This document shows positions 17,403 through 27,155 of a stretch of 47,633 nt of DNA, piece after piece. The notes below the pieces were generated by a model, which worked only from the letters and a program-made list of their open reading frames with translations, was not told the origin of the DNA and made no database searches. The DNA is from Candidatus Propionivibrio dominans (GTDB lineage: Bacteria > Pseudomonadota > Gammaproteobacteria > Burkholderiales > Rhodocyclaceae): assembly GCA_016709335.1 (NCBI GenBank), contig JADJNC010000026.1, forward strand, positions 1 to 47,633. Direction: 5' to 3'. Every line of letters begins with the position of its first letter. Position 1 is the first letter of the stretch. The position numbers and the translations under genes are program-made.

Positions 17403-17710
17403 TGATGGTACCCATGGCGCCAATGGAACGATGCCCGGCATGCCGCGCGCGCTTGGGCCAAGCCGAGGTATGTAGCCGTTGTGGCACTGATTTTTCGATT
17501 TCACGCCGTGCCGAGCGTCAGGCACAGGCGCTGGCGCGCTTGGCGGTGCATCAACTTGTCCTGGGGCAAACCCAACAAGCCGCAGCTACTGCCGGTGCCG
17601 CGTCCGTGCTGGCCCATTCCCCCCTGGCGAGTGCAGTGACTCAAATGATCACAGCCGATAGGCGTGGGGTACGAGATCCTTGGTCGTCGGATGTATCCAC
17701 AAAACAGTAA
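17402..17710 (+). CDS. Small zinc-ribbon protein ending the chaperone operon
   Basis: The gene starts within the Hsp70 stop (TGATG). Alternative ATGs at 17414 and 17423 would still keep the zinc motif. A two-Cys-pair ribbon is near the N-terminus: RCPACRARLG and VCSRCGTDF. It is followed by a helical hairpin (RQAQALARLAVHQLVLGQTQ, AAATAGAASVLAHSPLASA) resembling one TPR unit. Such ribbons bind zinc and often proteins. The terminator at 17712 right after the stop fixes it as the last gene of the unit. No named family is recognised. Confidence 0.6.
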   Translation: MMVPMAPMERCPACRARLGQAEVCSRCGTDFSISRRAERQAQALARLAVHQLVLGQTQQAAATAGAASVLAHSPLASAVTQMITADRRGVRDPWSSDVSTKQ

Positions 17711-17711
17711 T

Positions 17712-17743
17712 CGGCCTCCCTATGAAGGCCGTTTCATTATTTT
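17712..17743 (+). terminator. Rho-independent terminator of the chaperone operon
   Basis: CGGCCT at 17712-17717 pairs with AGGCCG at 17726-17731 around an 8-base loop, followed by the T-rich TTTCATTATTTT. It begins two bases after the zinc-ribbon gene. The stem is short, so efficiency may be moderate. Confidence 0.65.
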
Positions 17744-17915
17744 AGAACGGATAGAGGCCATTTCTGATGATTGGCCCCCATGAAACCTGCGTGTAAAAAT
17801 TGTTGGTAACAATGTAAGCGCCAAAACAGCCCTCCGTACCAAGAAGTAGTCATCGCGATCCTTGATTGAGTGTGCCAGGGCCATTTCGCAGATATAACGT
17901 GGGAAGATTGTATGT

Positions 17916-19169
17916 TCAGGCAGAAATATCTTGCAACGGGATAATCTCGGCACCAGCCTTAATTCTGTCCAGGTAGTCGGCCCATGTTTGCATCATCAAC
18001 CGACGCTCTTTCAGAAACTTGGTACGGTTATAAGCTGTACCCAACACGTCTGGAACGCTATGTGCTAATTGATGCTCGATTACTGCCGGGTCAAAATGCA
18101 ATTCTTCATGCAGAATCGTTCGAGCCATTGCTCTGAAACCGTGGCCGGTAATATCTTTTTGTGTGTCATATCCAAGGCGACGCAAAGCAGCATTTACCGT
18201 ATTTTCTGACATTGGTTTTTGTGGGTTTCTACCTGCAAAAACATACCTGCCGTGGCCCGTAAGAGAAAACATATCCTGTAAAACGGAGATTGTCTGTGTC
18301 GCAAGTGGAACTATATGGGCGTTCCCCTTTTTTGAAGCGACATAACTCCACTCCCCTGCTTCAAAATTAATTTGTGACCACTCGGCTTTCCGGAGTTCTC
18401 CTGGACGAACGAACACTAAAGGAGAAAGCCTGAGTGCACAGAGTGTTGTATAGCTTCCTGTAAAACTATCGAATGAGCGAAGCAGTTTAGCAACGCCCGC
18501 TGGATCAACTATTGCCGCAAAGTTCCTTCCCTTTACCGGTGGCAGAGCACCTCTCAAATCTACCGAAGGGTCTCGTTCACATAAACCATGTGCCACGGCA
18601 TATCGAAAAATCTGGCTACAGTTTTGTAGCGCACGATGAGCCGTTTCCAGGACACCACGGCTTTCGATTTTCTTGATGGCTAAACGAAGCTCGAAGGCTT
18701 TAATTTCAGCTATGGGTTTTCCGCCAATCCATGGAAAAACATCACTTTCTAGCCTGCGAATAATCTTTGAGGAATGGCTGACAGCCCAGTTCGGTGAGAA
18801 CTTGGCAAACCATTCACGAGCAACAACCTCAAAGCTGTTTTCCGCCCTGTCATGTCTTGCTGCTTTCTGGATCTTGCGGTTTTCACCAGGATCGATACCT
18901 TCGGCAATCAAACGCCGGGCTTCATCTCTTCTATCCCTTGCAGCCTTCAAGCCAACTTCTGGATAGACCCCCATGGAGAGCGTCTTTCGCTTACCGCCAA
19001 ATCGATAATCCAGGCGCCACCATTTGGCCCCAGTCGGATTAACAATTATATAAAGACCCTTTCCGTCTCTGAATGGATAGGGTTTTTCGCTTGGTTTGGC
19101 ATTCCGGATTGCAGTATCAGTAAGAGCTATGACAGTAACTCCTTTTGGGGATGGAGCAGTTACTGTCAA
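17916..19169 (-). CDS. P4-type tyrosine integrase of the genomic island
   Basis: A 417-residue site-specific recombinase that integrates and excises the island at the adjacent tRNA-Phe. The N-terminal DUF4102 arm-binding domain (AIRNAKPSEKPYPFRDGKGLY, TLSMGVYPEVGLKAARDRRD) is followed by a SAM-like core-binding domain (~120-215) and the catalytic domain. Catalytic residues are Arg255 (RPGEL), His343/Arg346 (HGFRAMAR), a later His (HQLAHSVPD) and Tyr380 (GTAYNRTKF). The family's usual start would be at ALTDTAIRNAKP; there the sequence has AAGGAG with ATA instead of ATG, so the only real start codon is ATG 19169, 23 codons upstream. The gene is complete. Confidence 0.92.
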   Translation of the reverse strand: MTVTAPSPKGVTVIALTDTAIRNAKPSEKPYPFRDGKGLYIIVNPTGAKWWRLDYRFGGKRKTLSMGVYPEVGLKAARDRRDEARRLIAEGIDPGENRKIQKAARHDRAENSFEVVAREWFAKFSPNWAVSHSSKIIRRLESDVFPWIGGKPIAEIKAFELRLAIKKIESRGVLETAHRALQNCSQIFRYAVAHGLCERDPSVDLRGALPPVKGRNFAAIVDPAGVAKLLRSFDSFTGSYTTLCALRLSPLVFVRPGELRKAEWSQINFEAGEWSYVASKKGNAHIVPLATQTISVLQDMFSLTGHGRYVFAGRNPQKPMSENTVNAALRRLGYDTQKDITGHGFRAMARTILHEELHFDPAVIEHQLAHSVPDVLGTAYNRTKFLKERRLMMQTWADYLDRIKAGAEIIPLQDISA

Positions 19170-19189
19170 TGTTACTGTCGTTTACTGTC
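19131..19189. repeat. TTACTGTC repeats at the integrase start
   Basis: TTACTGTC occurs at 19160-19167, 19172-19179 and 19182-19189, spaced 12 and 10 bp, and once inverted (GACAGTAA) at 19131-19138. The cluster spans the integrase start codon. It could be a set of binding sites for the integrase arm domain or an excisionase/repressor, giving autoregulation. The spacing near one helical turn supports cooperative binding, but this is inference. Confidence 0.55.
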
Positions 19190-19225
19190 GGATTGCAATA
19201 GACAAGCTGGGATTTCTATAGACGA

Positions 19226-19268
19226 CAAAAAGGCCAGAACCCTTGCTATTACTGGGGATTCTGGCCTT
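19226..19268 (-). terminator. Rho-independent terminator after tRNA-Phe
   Basis: On the minus strand a 10-bp perfect stem (AAGGCCAGAA / TTCTGGCCTT; arms 19259-19268 and 19230-19239) is followed by a run of T (A on plus, 19227-19231). It lies 29 bp past the tRNA 3' end and insulates the integrase from tRNA transcription. Confidence 0.85.
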
Positions 19269-19296
19269 CTATGGACTTTCTGGGAAGTGTTCTGGG

Positions 19297-19369
<73 letters not shown>

Positions 19370-19381
19370 AGGAAAGGCGGC

Positions 19382-19410
19382 ATTATAGCGAGTCGACCCT
19401 GCTTCGTCAA
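19382..19410 (-). promoter_or_regulatory. Sigma70 promoter of tRNA-Phe
   Basis: Minus strand: TTGACG (-35, 19405-19410) and TATAAT (-10, 19382-19387) separated by exactly 17 bp. The -10 ends 12 bp before the tRNA 5' end. The next six bases are the G/C-rich GCCGCC, resembling a stable-RNA discriminator. Confidence 0.85.
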
Positions 19411-19452
19411 AAGCAAACGGGCGCAAGGACACCTCCTGGCGGCAAGCAAAGT

Positions 19453-20976
19453 TCAGGCAAAACCGGTTTGAACAGGCCCGGGAAGAACAGGCCCTGAAGC
19501 GAGCGGATGATGCGCCGGGAATACCACCCGCGCAATCGAGCCGGGTGCCCGTTCGCCCTGATCAGCGAACGCATGCGGTCGAAGACTCGCAGCAGCCCGG
19601 TGCAACTCGGCGATTTCGCGCACGATGGCGAGACCCAGCCCGCTGCCCTCGCCTCCGCTGCCATCGACCCGGTAAAAACGGTCGAAAACCTTGTGCGCGT
19701 CTTCGTCGGAAATGCCGATGCCGCTGTCTTCAATTTCAAGCAAAACAAAATCCCCCTGGGCAACGACACGGGCGGTAACCTGCCCCTCGTCCGGCGTGTA
19801 GCGCAAGGCATTATCGAGCAGGTTATTGATCATCTCGCGCAGCAGAAAGATATTGCCCATGATGTGCACCGGTCCGGCCGGCTCGTAACCGAGGTCAATG
19901 CGCCGGTCAAGCGCACGCACGACCCAGGTTTCAACGATTTCGTGCAGCAAGCGATCAAGATCAACCGGCACCAGCGCCTGTTCGGAATGCTCACCTGCTT
20001 CTGCGCGCGCCAGCGCCAGCAACTGGTTAACCAGATGCGAAGCCCGATCAACGCTGCCCGAAATGTTTTGCAGCGCGTAGCGCAATTGCTGCGGGTCGTT
20101 TTCCCGCATGGCCAGTTGAGCCAGCATTTTCAGCCCGGTGAGTGGCGTGCGCATCTGATGTGCCGCATCGGAAATGAAGCGTCGCTGGGCATCCATATTC
20201 TTCTGCATGCGCACCAGCATGGAATTGAAGGCCTCGGTCAGCGGTTGCAACTCCTCCGGAACACGGCCCGCCGCAATCGGCGAAAGATCGGCCTCGCGGC
20301 GCATCTCGATGCGCTCGCGCAGTCGGGTCAATGGGCTCAAGCCCTGCGACAGGCCAAACCAGACGAGAACAACAGCCAGCGGAATGATCACGAACTGAGG
20401 AAGGATTACGCTGGCGATAATCTTGTTGGAAAGCTGCGAGCGCTTTTCCAGCGTCTCGCCGACCTCGACCAGTGCCCAGTCTTCTTTTGGCGCATCGGGC
20501 TCCCCGAGGTACATGAAGGCCACCCGCAGGTCCTGCCCCTGGTAGTCATCATCGCGGAAATAGACTTCTCCCGGTTCGACCTTGTCAGGGATTTCGGACG
20601 TTTTCAGCTTCGGCAATTCCGGATCGCCCGCAATCAGCTTACCGCCCCGGCCGAGCACGTGAAAGTATACGCTGTCGATCTCATCCGAGCGCAGAAAGGC
20701 GCGTGCAGAACCGGGCAGGGAGATTTGCGGCTGGCCCTCGACAAACTTGACCTGACGCGAAATTGCCGTCACCTGTTCGCGCAAGGTCTGATCGAAGGGA
20801 TAATTGGCCACAATGGTGGCGAAGTAGTGCGTAACGGCAATACTGATTGGCCACACAAAGAGCAGTGGCGCTAGCATCCAGTCCAGAATTTCGCCAAACA
20901 GCGAGCGCTGGATGTCAGGATTTGACTTCTTGCGCAGACTTTTCAAAGCAGTACCCAAGACCGCGTACGGTTGCAA
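19453..20976 (-). CDS. TctE-like sensor histidine kinase
   Basis: An inner-membrane sensor kinase of up to 507 residues. The N-terminal segment LFGEILDWMLAPLLFVWPIS is typical of TctE-type (2CSK_N) kinases. A periplasmic domain (~65-195) is followed by a second membrane segment (IIPLAVVLVWFGLSQGLSPL), a HAMP linker, the phosphoacceptor box (ISDAAHQMRTPLTGLKM), an N-box (EMINNLLDNALRYTPDEG), DSGIGI and GSGLGLAIVREIAELH. TctE family members sense tricarboxylates or related compounds in other bacteria. ATG 20976 lies inside the response-regulator gene; TTG 20946 (KSLRKKSNPDIQ) is an equally likely start, and either gives a coupled overlap. The ligand is unknown. Confidence 0.88.
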   Translation of the reverse strand: MQPYAVLGTALKSLRKKSNPDIQRSLFGEILDWMLAPLLFVWPISIAVTHYFATIVANYPFDQTLREQVTAISRQVKFVEGQPQISLPGSARAFLRSDEIDSVYFHVLGRGGKLIAGDPELPKLKTSEIPDKVEPGEVYFRDDDYQGQDLRVAFMYLGEPDAPKEDWALVEVGETLEKRSQLSNKIIASVILPQFVIIPLAVVLVWFGLSQGLSPLTRLRERIEMRREADLSPIAAGRVPEELQPLTEAFNSMLVRMQKNMDAQRRFISDAAHQMRTPLTGLKMLAQLAMRENDPQQLRYALQNISGSVDRASHLVNQLLALARAEAGEHSEQALVPVDLDRLLHEIVETWVVRALDRRIDLGYEPAGPVHIMGNIFLLREMINNLLDNALRYTPDEGQVTARVVAQGDFVLLEIEDSGIGISDEDAHKVFDRFYRVDGSGGEGSGLGLAIVREIAELHRAAASLRPHAFADQGERAPGSIARVVFPAHHPLASGPVLPGPVQTGFA

Positions 20977-21596
20977 TCTTTACGCCGCTGGGTTCAATCT
21001 TTTTGCGCAAGCGATGAACATAAACCTCAATCGCGTTGTGGCTCACTTCCTCGCCCCAGCCGCACATGTGTTCAACCAGTTGATCCTTGCTCACCAGCCG
21101 GCCCGCCCGGGTCATGAGAATCTCGAGCAAACCCAGTTCGCGTGATGACAGATCGATCATCTCGCCATTCAACAGCGCACAGCGATGGATCTGGTCAAAG
21201 GCCAAAGCACCGAACTCGATCACCGGCGCAGTGCCCATCGAGCGTCGGGTAAGCGCACGCACGCGCGCTTCCAGTTCGGGCAATTTCGAATGGCTTGGCC
21301 ATGTAGTCGTCAGCGCCGAGGTCCAGCCCCTTGACGCAATCACTGGTCCCGTCAAGTGCCGTGAGAATCAGCACCGGAATGATCGATTTTCGGGAACGCA
21401 AACGACGCAGCACATCAAAGCCGGACAACTTGGGCAAACCAAGGTCCAGGATGACGAGATCGTAGGCGCCGCTGGTCAGCGCATTGTCGGCATCGGCGCC
21501 ATTGGCAACCCAATCCACGGCATAACCTGACTGACGCAAGGAGCGCCCCAGCCCGTCGGCAATAATCCGGTCATCTTCAGCAATCAGAATTCGCAT
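20915..21596 (-). CDS. TctD-like OmpR-family response regulator (frameshifted)
   Basis: The receiver domain starts at ATG 21596 (MRILIAEDDRIIADGLG, with phospho-acceptor Asp in LVILDLGLPKLSG and Lys in YMAKPF). The winged-helix DNA-binding domain (LSSRELGLLEILMTRAGRLV, VEVYVHRLRKKIEP-like, TVRGLGYCF) lies in another frame and ends at 20915. They join at about 21285 where GAAATTGCCC should be GAATTGCCC (FELPELEARVRALTRR), one extra A. Total length ~226 residues is normal for this family. The partner kinase follows with overlap. Given similar indels elsewhere in this sequence, an error is likely; if real, signalling is lost. Confidence 0.85.
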
Positions 21597-21845
21597 GACC
21601 CCTCTTCACTGGCTGGCGCACGTAAGGTTTTTGTAAGCCACCGCTTATACCATACAAATGCTGTTCTCCTTTATGGCCTCAGGAGTTATGGCCTCGGCCT
21701 GAACTTGGGGGGTGCCTGAAACTGGGCGCTCCGCCATTTTTATCTCCAGGTCACGACACCCACCTTCCCGCCAGATGCTCCGGCGAAACCGGAACATTGT
21801 GCCACTTTTGTTTCAGCACAACATCCCGGTTTTTGCTTGACCCAG

Positions 21846-21882
21846 AAAAAACCCTGCATGGCAATCCCATGCAGGGGTTTTT
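21846..21882 (-). terminator. Strong terminator after groEL (potentially bidirectional)
   Basis: CCCTGCATGG (21852-21861) pairs with CCATGCAGGG (21867-21876) around a short loop. Six A precede it (21846-21851) and a T run follows (21878-21882), so it works for the minus-strand gro operon and could also act on plus-strand transcription. It lies 42 bp after the groEL stop. The remaining 21597-21845 holds the upstream region of the tctD-like gene; no other gene is seen there. Confidence 0.85.
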
Positions 21883-21923
21883 GGCGAGCGGACCTGCGCA
21901 AACAGGCCTTATCTGCCTGCTGC

Positions 21924-23622
<1,699 letters not shown>

Positions 23623-23640
23623 TTACCTGGCGTTATACGC

Positions 23641-23931
23641 TCAGGCTTCGACGACGCCCATGATGTCTTCTTCGCGCATGACCAGCAGTTCCTCGCCATC
23701 GACCTTGACGGTCTGGCCGGAGTATTTGCCGAACAGGATGCGGTCGCCGACCTTGACGTCGGGAACAATGTACTTGCCGTTCTCGTCGCGCTTGCCTGGA
23801 CCAACGGACAGGACCTGACCTTGATCAGGCTTTTCAGCGGCGGCATCGGGAATGACGATACCGGAAGCCGTTTTACGCTCCTCTTCGAGGCGTTTTACGA
23901 TCACGCGATCATGTAAGGGACGAATTTTCAT
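23641..23931 (-). CDS. groES: Co-chaperonin GroES (10 kDa)
   Basis: A complete 96-residue protein: [20 protein letters not shown], mobile loop [18 protein letters not shown], then [18 protein letters not shown] and a final [15 protein letters not shown], all typical. It caps the GroEL ring. AGGAGAAACTGC-ATG is a good ribosome site. It lies 63 bp before groEL and 85 bp after the CIRCE operator, so heat induction through HrcA is expected. Confidence 0.97.
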   Translation of the reverse strand: MKIRPLHDRVIVKRLEEERKTASGIVIPDAAAEKPDQGQVLSVGPGKRDENGKYIVPDVKVGDRILFGKYSGQTVKVDGEELLVMREEDIMGVVEA

Positions 23932-24016
23932 GCAGTTTCTCCTAGGGGTTTATAACAAGTAACGACAAACTGGCCAATATCCACAGCGGCGAGCAGGGCG
24001 CTTGCCGGCTCGGTTA

Positions 24017-24043
24017 TTAGCACTCACTTCAAGCGAGTGCTAA
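24017..24043 (-). promoter_or_regulatory. CIRCE operator (HrcA binding site) of groESL
   Basis: A perfect TTAGCACTC-N9-GAGTGCTAA inverted repeat. HrcA is known to repress groESL and dnaK operons through this element; no other CIRCE is visible in the window, including before the island Hsp70 operon. Confidence 0.95.
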
Positions 24044-24236
24044 TAATAGGGACGAATGATCCGAATTTCAAGACGTAACCCGAGAAAATTGGCAAAAAAA
24101 TGCCCTTGGTGGCCGAGACTGAGGTTCGCCGGGTTGTGCTGGGCGGTACAGGAGACATTTGAAGAGGCTGGAAAAGACGAAATGCCACAGCAGAAACTCG
24201 CTCCGGTTTTCAAGGACAAATCCGGCAGCCGGCAAA

Positions 24237-24272
24237 GAAAAAACGGCCCGGAAGCTTTCGCTCCCGAGCCGT
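24237..24272 (-). terminator. Rho-independent terminator of the yjcH-actP operon
   Basis: On the minus strand a 13-bp, near-perfect GC-rich stem (ACGGCTCGGGAGC ... GCTTCCGGGCCGT) closes a GAAA tetraloop and is followed by TTTTTTC (A run on plus, 24237-24243). It sits 36 bp past the actP stop. Confidence 0.9.
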
Positions 24273-24307
24273 AATGCCAATGAGCCGGCTTCTGTATTGC
24301 TCTTGTC

Positions 24308-25996
24308 TTAGTGACCCGATGAACTGCTGGAACCGAGACCGGTTTCCGAGCGAATCTTCTGCGCCGGATACAGCGAACGTTCAAGCTGGGCCTGCTTGCT
24401 GTTGTCCATCTTGGAAACCAGATAGATGGTCAGGAAGGCAGCGCTCATCGAGAACAGTCCGGGCGAAGAGTAGGGGAACCAGGCACTGCCCTTCGGGTTA
24501 TGCATGACGGCTTCCCACACCGAAGCCGAGGCGATGGTCAGGCCGACCGAGCTGACCAGACCGACGATCCCGCCGGCAACCGCACCCTTGGTCGTACAAT
24601 TCTTCCACAGCACGGACATGAAGAGTATCGGGAAGTTGGCCGAGCAGGCGATGGCGAAGGCCAGCATCACCATGTAGGCGACGTTTTCCTTCTCGAAGGC
24701 GATACCGAGAACCACCGCGAGGATGCCGAGACAGATCGTGGTGATCTTGGAAACGCGCAACTCGTGAGCGGAATCGGTCTGCCCCTTCTTGATCACCGTC
24801 GCGTACAGGTCATGCGACACTGCCGAAGCACCGGACAGCGTCAAACCAGACACCACCGCCAGAATCGTGGCGAAAGCCACGGCGGAGATAAAGCCGAGGA
24901 AGAGGTTGCCGCCGACCGCGTTGGCCAAGTGGATAGCGGCCATGTTGCCGCCGCCCTTCAGACCCTTGGCCAGATCGCCATCGACGTAGTAGGCACCCGG
25001 ATCCTGCGTGAGCAGCACGATAGCGCCAAAACCGATGATGAAGGTCAGGATGTAGAAGTAACCGATCCAGGTCGTCGCCCAACCTACCGACTTGCGCGCT
25101 TCCCTGGCGCTCGGCACGGTGAAGAAACGCATCAGGATGTGCGGCAGACCGGCAGTACCGAACATCAGCGTCATGCCGACCGAGATGGCCGAGATCGGAT
25201 CCTTGATCAGCGCACCCGGTGCCATGATGGCATCGTGCTTGCTGTGGATTTCAACGGCCTTGGTGAACAGCGCCTCGGGGTCGAAGTGGAACTGATAGAG
25301 CACGGCCAGCGCCATGAAGGTTGCACCGAAAAGCAGCATGCAGGCCTTGATGATCTGCACCCAGGTGGTTGCCGTCATGCCGCCGAACAACACGTAGCAC
25401 ATCATCAGCACGCCGACGATCATCACCGCGTATTGGTACTCCAGGCCGAACAGCACCTTGATGAGCTGCCCGGCACCGACCATCTGCGCGATCATGTAGA
25501 AGGCGACGACGACCAGCGTCCCGCACGCCGCGAAGATGCGCGTCGGCGTCTGGGCAAAGCGGTAGGACGCAACATCGGCAAAGGTGAACTTGCCCAGATT
25601 GCGCAAACGCTCGGCCATCAGGAAGGTCAGCACCGGCCAGCCGACCAGCCAGCCGATCGAGAAGATCAGGCCGTCAAAGCCGTTGCCGAACACCAGACCG
25701 GATATGCCGAGGAAGGACGCGGCCGACATGTAGTCGCCGGCAATCGCCAGACCATTCTGGAAACCGGTAATGCCGCCCCCGGCGGTGTAGAAGTCAGCCG
25801 CCGTTTTGGTTCGGTTGGCCGCCCACTTGGTAATGAACAGGGTAATCGTCACGAAAATTGCGAACATGGCGATGGCCACCCAGTTGGTGGCCTGTTTGGT
25901 TGTTTGCCCGAGATCGGCGCCCGCCGCCATGACCGTGCCGGCGACCAGCACGCCGAGCAGAAGCAGCAGGCTGTTGCGAAAAAGTTTATTCATCAT
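24308..25996 (-). CDS. actP: Cation/acetate symporter ActP
   Basis: A sodium:solute symporter family permease of 562 residues for acetate and similar short monocarboxylates. It has a cleavable-looking N-terminus ([20 protein letters not shown]) and about 13 membrane segments. Family signatures include [51 protein letters not shown] and [19 protein letters not shown]. The Ser-rich tail [10 protein letters not shown] is species-specific. Start ATG 25996 overlaps the yjcH stop (ATGATG), preceded by AGGAGG. The yjcH-actP pair often follows acs; acs is not next to it here. Confidence 0.95.
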   Translation of the reverse strand: MMNKLFRNSLLLLLGVLVAGTVMAAGADLGQTTKQATNWVAIAMFAIFVTITLFITKWAANRTKTAADFYTAGGGITGFQNGLAIAGDYMSAASFLGISGLVFGNGFDGLIFSIGWLVGWPVLTFLMAERLRNLGKFTFADVASYRFAQTPTRIFAACGTLVVVAFYMIAQMVGAGQLIKVLFGLEYQYAVMIVGVLMMCYVLFGGMTATTWVQIIKACMLLFGATFMALAVLYQFHFDPEALFTKAVEIHSKHDAIMAPGALIKDPISAISVGMTLMFGTAGLPHILMRFFTVPSAREARKSVGWATTWIGYFYILTFIIGFGAIVLLTQDPGAYYVDGDLAKGLKGGGNMAAIHLANAVGGNLFLGFISAVAFATILAVVSGLTLSGASAVSHDLYATVIKKGQTDSAHELRVSKITTICLGILAVVLGIAFEKENVAYMVMLAFAIACSANFPILFMSVLWKNCTTKGAVAGGIVGLVSSVGLTIASASVWEAVMHNPKGSAWFPYSSPGLFSMSAAFLTIYLVSKMDNSKQAQLERSLYPAQKIRSETGLGSSSSSGH

Positions 25997-26307
25997 TTCT
26001 GGTTCGCCTCCTTGATGATTTCGGCTGTCAGCGGGTCGAAAACGGCGTTGGCATGACGAACATAGATGTTGGTCAGAATGATGGTGATCAGGATCACCCC
26101 GACGCCCATCGGGATGCCAATCGAAGTTGTCCAGCCAATTCCTATTTTGGTCGCCAGAAATTCCTTGTTGTAGGCAATCAGCAGGATGTAGCCGTAATAA
26201 AAGAACATGGCAAAAAATGTCATGATGATGCTGTATCTGCTGCGCATGCTTACCAGCTTGTGGTACTTCGGGTTCGCTTCGACCCGTGCTGCCAAGTCGT
26301 CAACCAT
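25993..26307 (-). CDS. yjcH: DUF485 membrane protein YjcH, partner of ActP
   Basis: A 104-residue protein with two membrane segments ([20 protein letters not shown] and [20 protein letters not shown]) and the family ending [19 protein letters not shown]. It is coupled to actP by overlapping stop and start. DUF485 proteins almost always accompany ActP and are thought to modulate it, though the mechanism is not settled. Ribosome site GAGGAGAC lies before ATG 26307. Confidence 0.93.
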   Translation of the reverse strand: MVDDLAARVEANPKYHKLVSMRSRYSIIMTFFAMFFYYGYILLIAYNKEFLATKIGIGWTTSIGIPMGVGVILITIILTNIYVRHANAVFDPLTAEIIKEANQK

Positions 26308-26482
26308 CTTTGTCTCCTCAGGAAAAGTTATTTTCGAGCCGATACTACCAACTGCGAGTGCGACAGTAATCTTGGATACTTACTCCGCACTTACAAAAAT
26401 GTGATAAATCATTGATCTTGTCAAGCCGATGATTCAGCAAGAATCGGCGTTCAGCCCTTTACGCCGCACGTTCAAGCAAGAA

Positions 26483-26516
26483 CAAGGGCTGTTACGGTAT
26501 CCCGCAACAGCCCTTG
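26483..26516 (-). terminator. Terminator-like hairpin after the PilZ-STAS gene
   Basis: An 11-bp perfect stem, CAAGGGCTGTT at 26483-26493 with its complement at 26506-26516, lies 32 bp after the minus-strand gene's stop. The following minus bases (TTCTTGCTTG) are only moderately T-rich. 26320-26480 is the yjcH upstream region. Confidence 0.6.
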
Positions 26517-26548
26517 TCGAGCGTGCTGATTCAATTAAGCAGCGGAAT

Positions 26549-27109
26549 TCAAGCCGCCATAACGGCACGCACACAGGGCGAGGGCCGCACGATGCCCACC
26601 CGGTGCTGGTCTACGGCAATGCGGCAGAGTTCAATTCCGGCACTGTCGATCTCGGTCACCCCGGACAGATCCATCTCATCGACACCCATTTTTGTCAGGC
26701 TGTGCATGAAGTCGTTACGCAAGCCGGCGTTCAGCCCGCCGGCAATACGCATCACCTTGCGGCCCTGCAGATCATTTATACTAAGCACGGAGGCCTTGCC
26801 GAGGTTAAGTGCATTGTCAATCGCTTCCTGAATCAGCCATTCGCTGATCGGACCCGCCTGAAAACGGGCGCCATACAGGTCACCGATTCTGCTCACCACA
26901 ACGGCAGACAGATCAATGAGGGGTGAATCAAATACTACAAATTCGCTGCCGAATGCTTTACCCACCTTGAGCGGCAACTCGGTGCGCAGCATCATCCCTA
27001 CCAGTGAAAGGTTCTCCAGTTGCCCCTTCCCGGCAAATCCGAATTGTCCGATTCGCATTGGCGGCTGGCTGTTAAAGCGGATTCGCTGATGTCGACGTTG
27101 CTCTTTCAT
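26549..27109 (-). CDS. PilZ-STAS fusion protein
   Basis: 186 residues with two signalling domains. Residues 1-~100 are PilZ with both c-di-GMP motifs intact: RRHQRIRF (RxxxR) and NLSLVG (D/N-x-S-x-x-G). Residues ~100-186 are STAS-like: VLSINDLQGRKVMRIAGGL, and VDEMDLSGVTEIDSAGIELC, where Asp-Ser-Ala-Gly corresponds to the phosphorylatable Ser site of SpoIIAA-type anti-sigma antagonists. It thus could combine c-di-GMP sensing with a partner-switch surface. It is soluble and monocistronic, divergent from dacB. Two large c-di-GMP enzymes are encoded nearby. The STAS assignment is less certain than PilZ. Confidence 0.75.
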   Translation of the reverse strand: MKEQRRHQRIRFNSQPPMRIGQFGFAGKGQLENLSLVGMMLRTELPLKVGKAFGSEFVVFDSPLIDLSAVVVSRIGDLYGARFQAGPISEWLIQEAIDNALNLGKASVLSINDLQGRKVMRIAGGLNAGLRNDFMHSLTKMGVDEMDLSGVTEIDSAGIELCRIAVDQHRVGIVRPSPCVRAVMAA

Positions 27110-27155
27110 GACGCCCTCGATGGGTTCCTGGTTACTCTTTGAATAAGCATACTAC

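Noticed and set aside
19160..19189. Plasmid origin iterons
   Set aside because: The repeats are short, lie across the integrase start, and no replication gene is near.
19507..20874. 455-residue plus-strand frame opposite the sensor kinase
   Set aside because: Antisense shadow of a well-supported histidine kinase.
24500..26056. 518-residue plus-strand frame opposite actP
   Set aside because: It mirrors the actP gene, is extremely rich in His, Arg, Asp and Gln, and has no recognisable domain.
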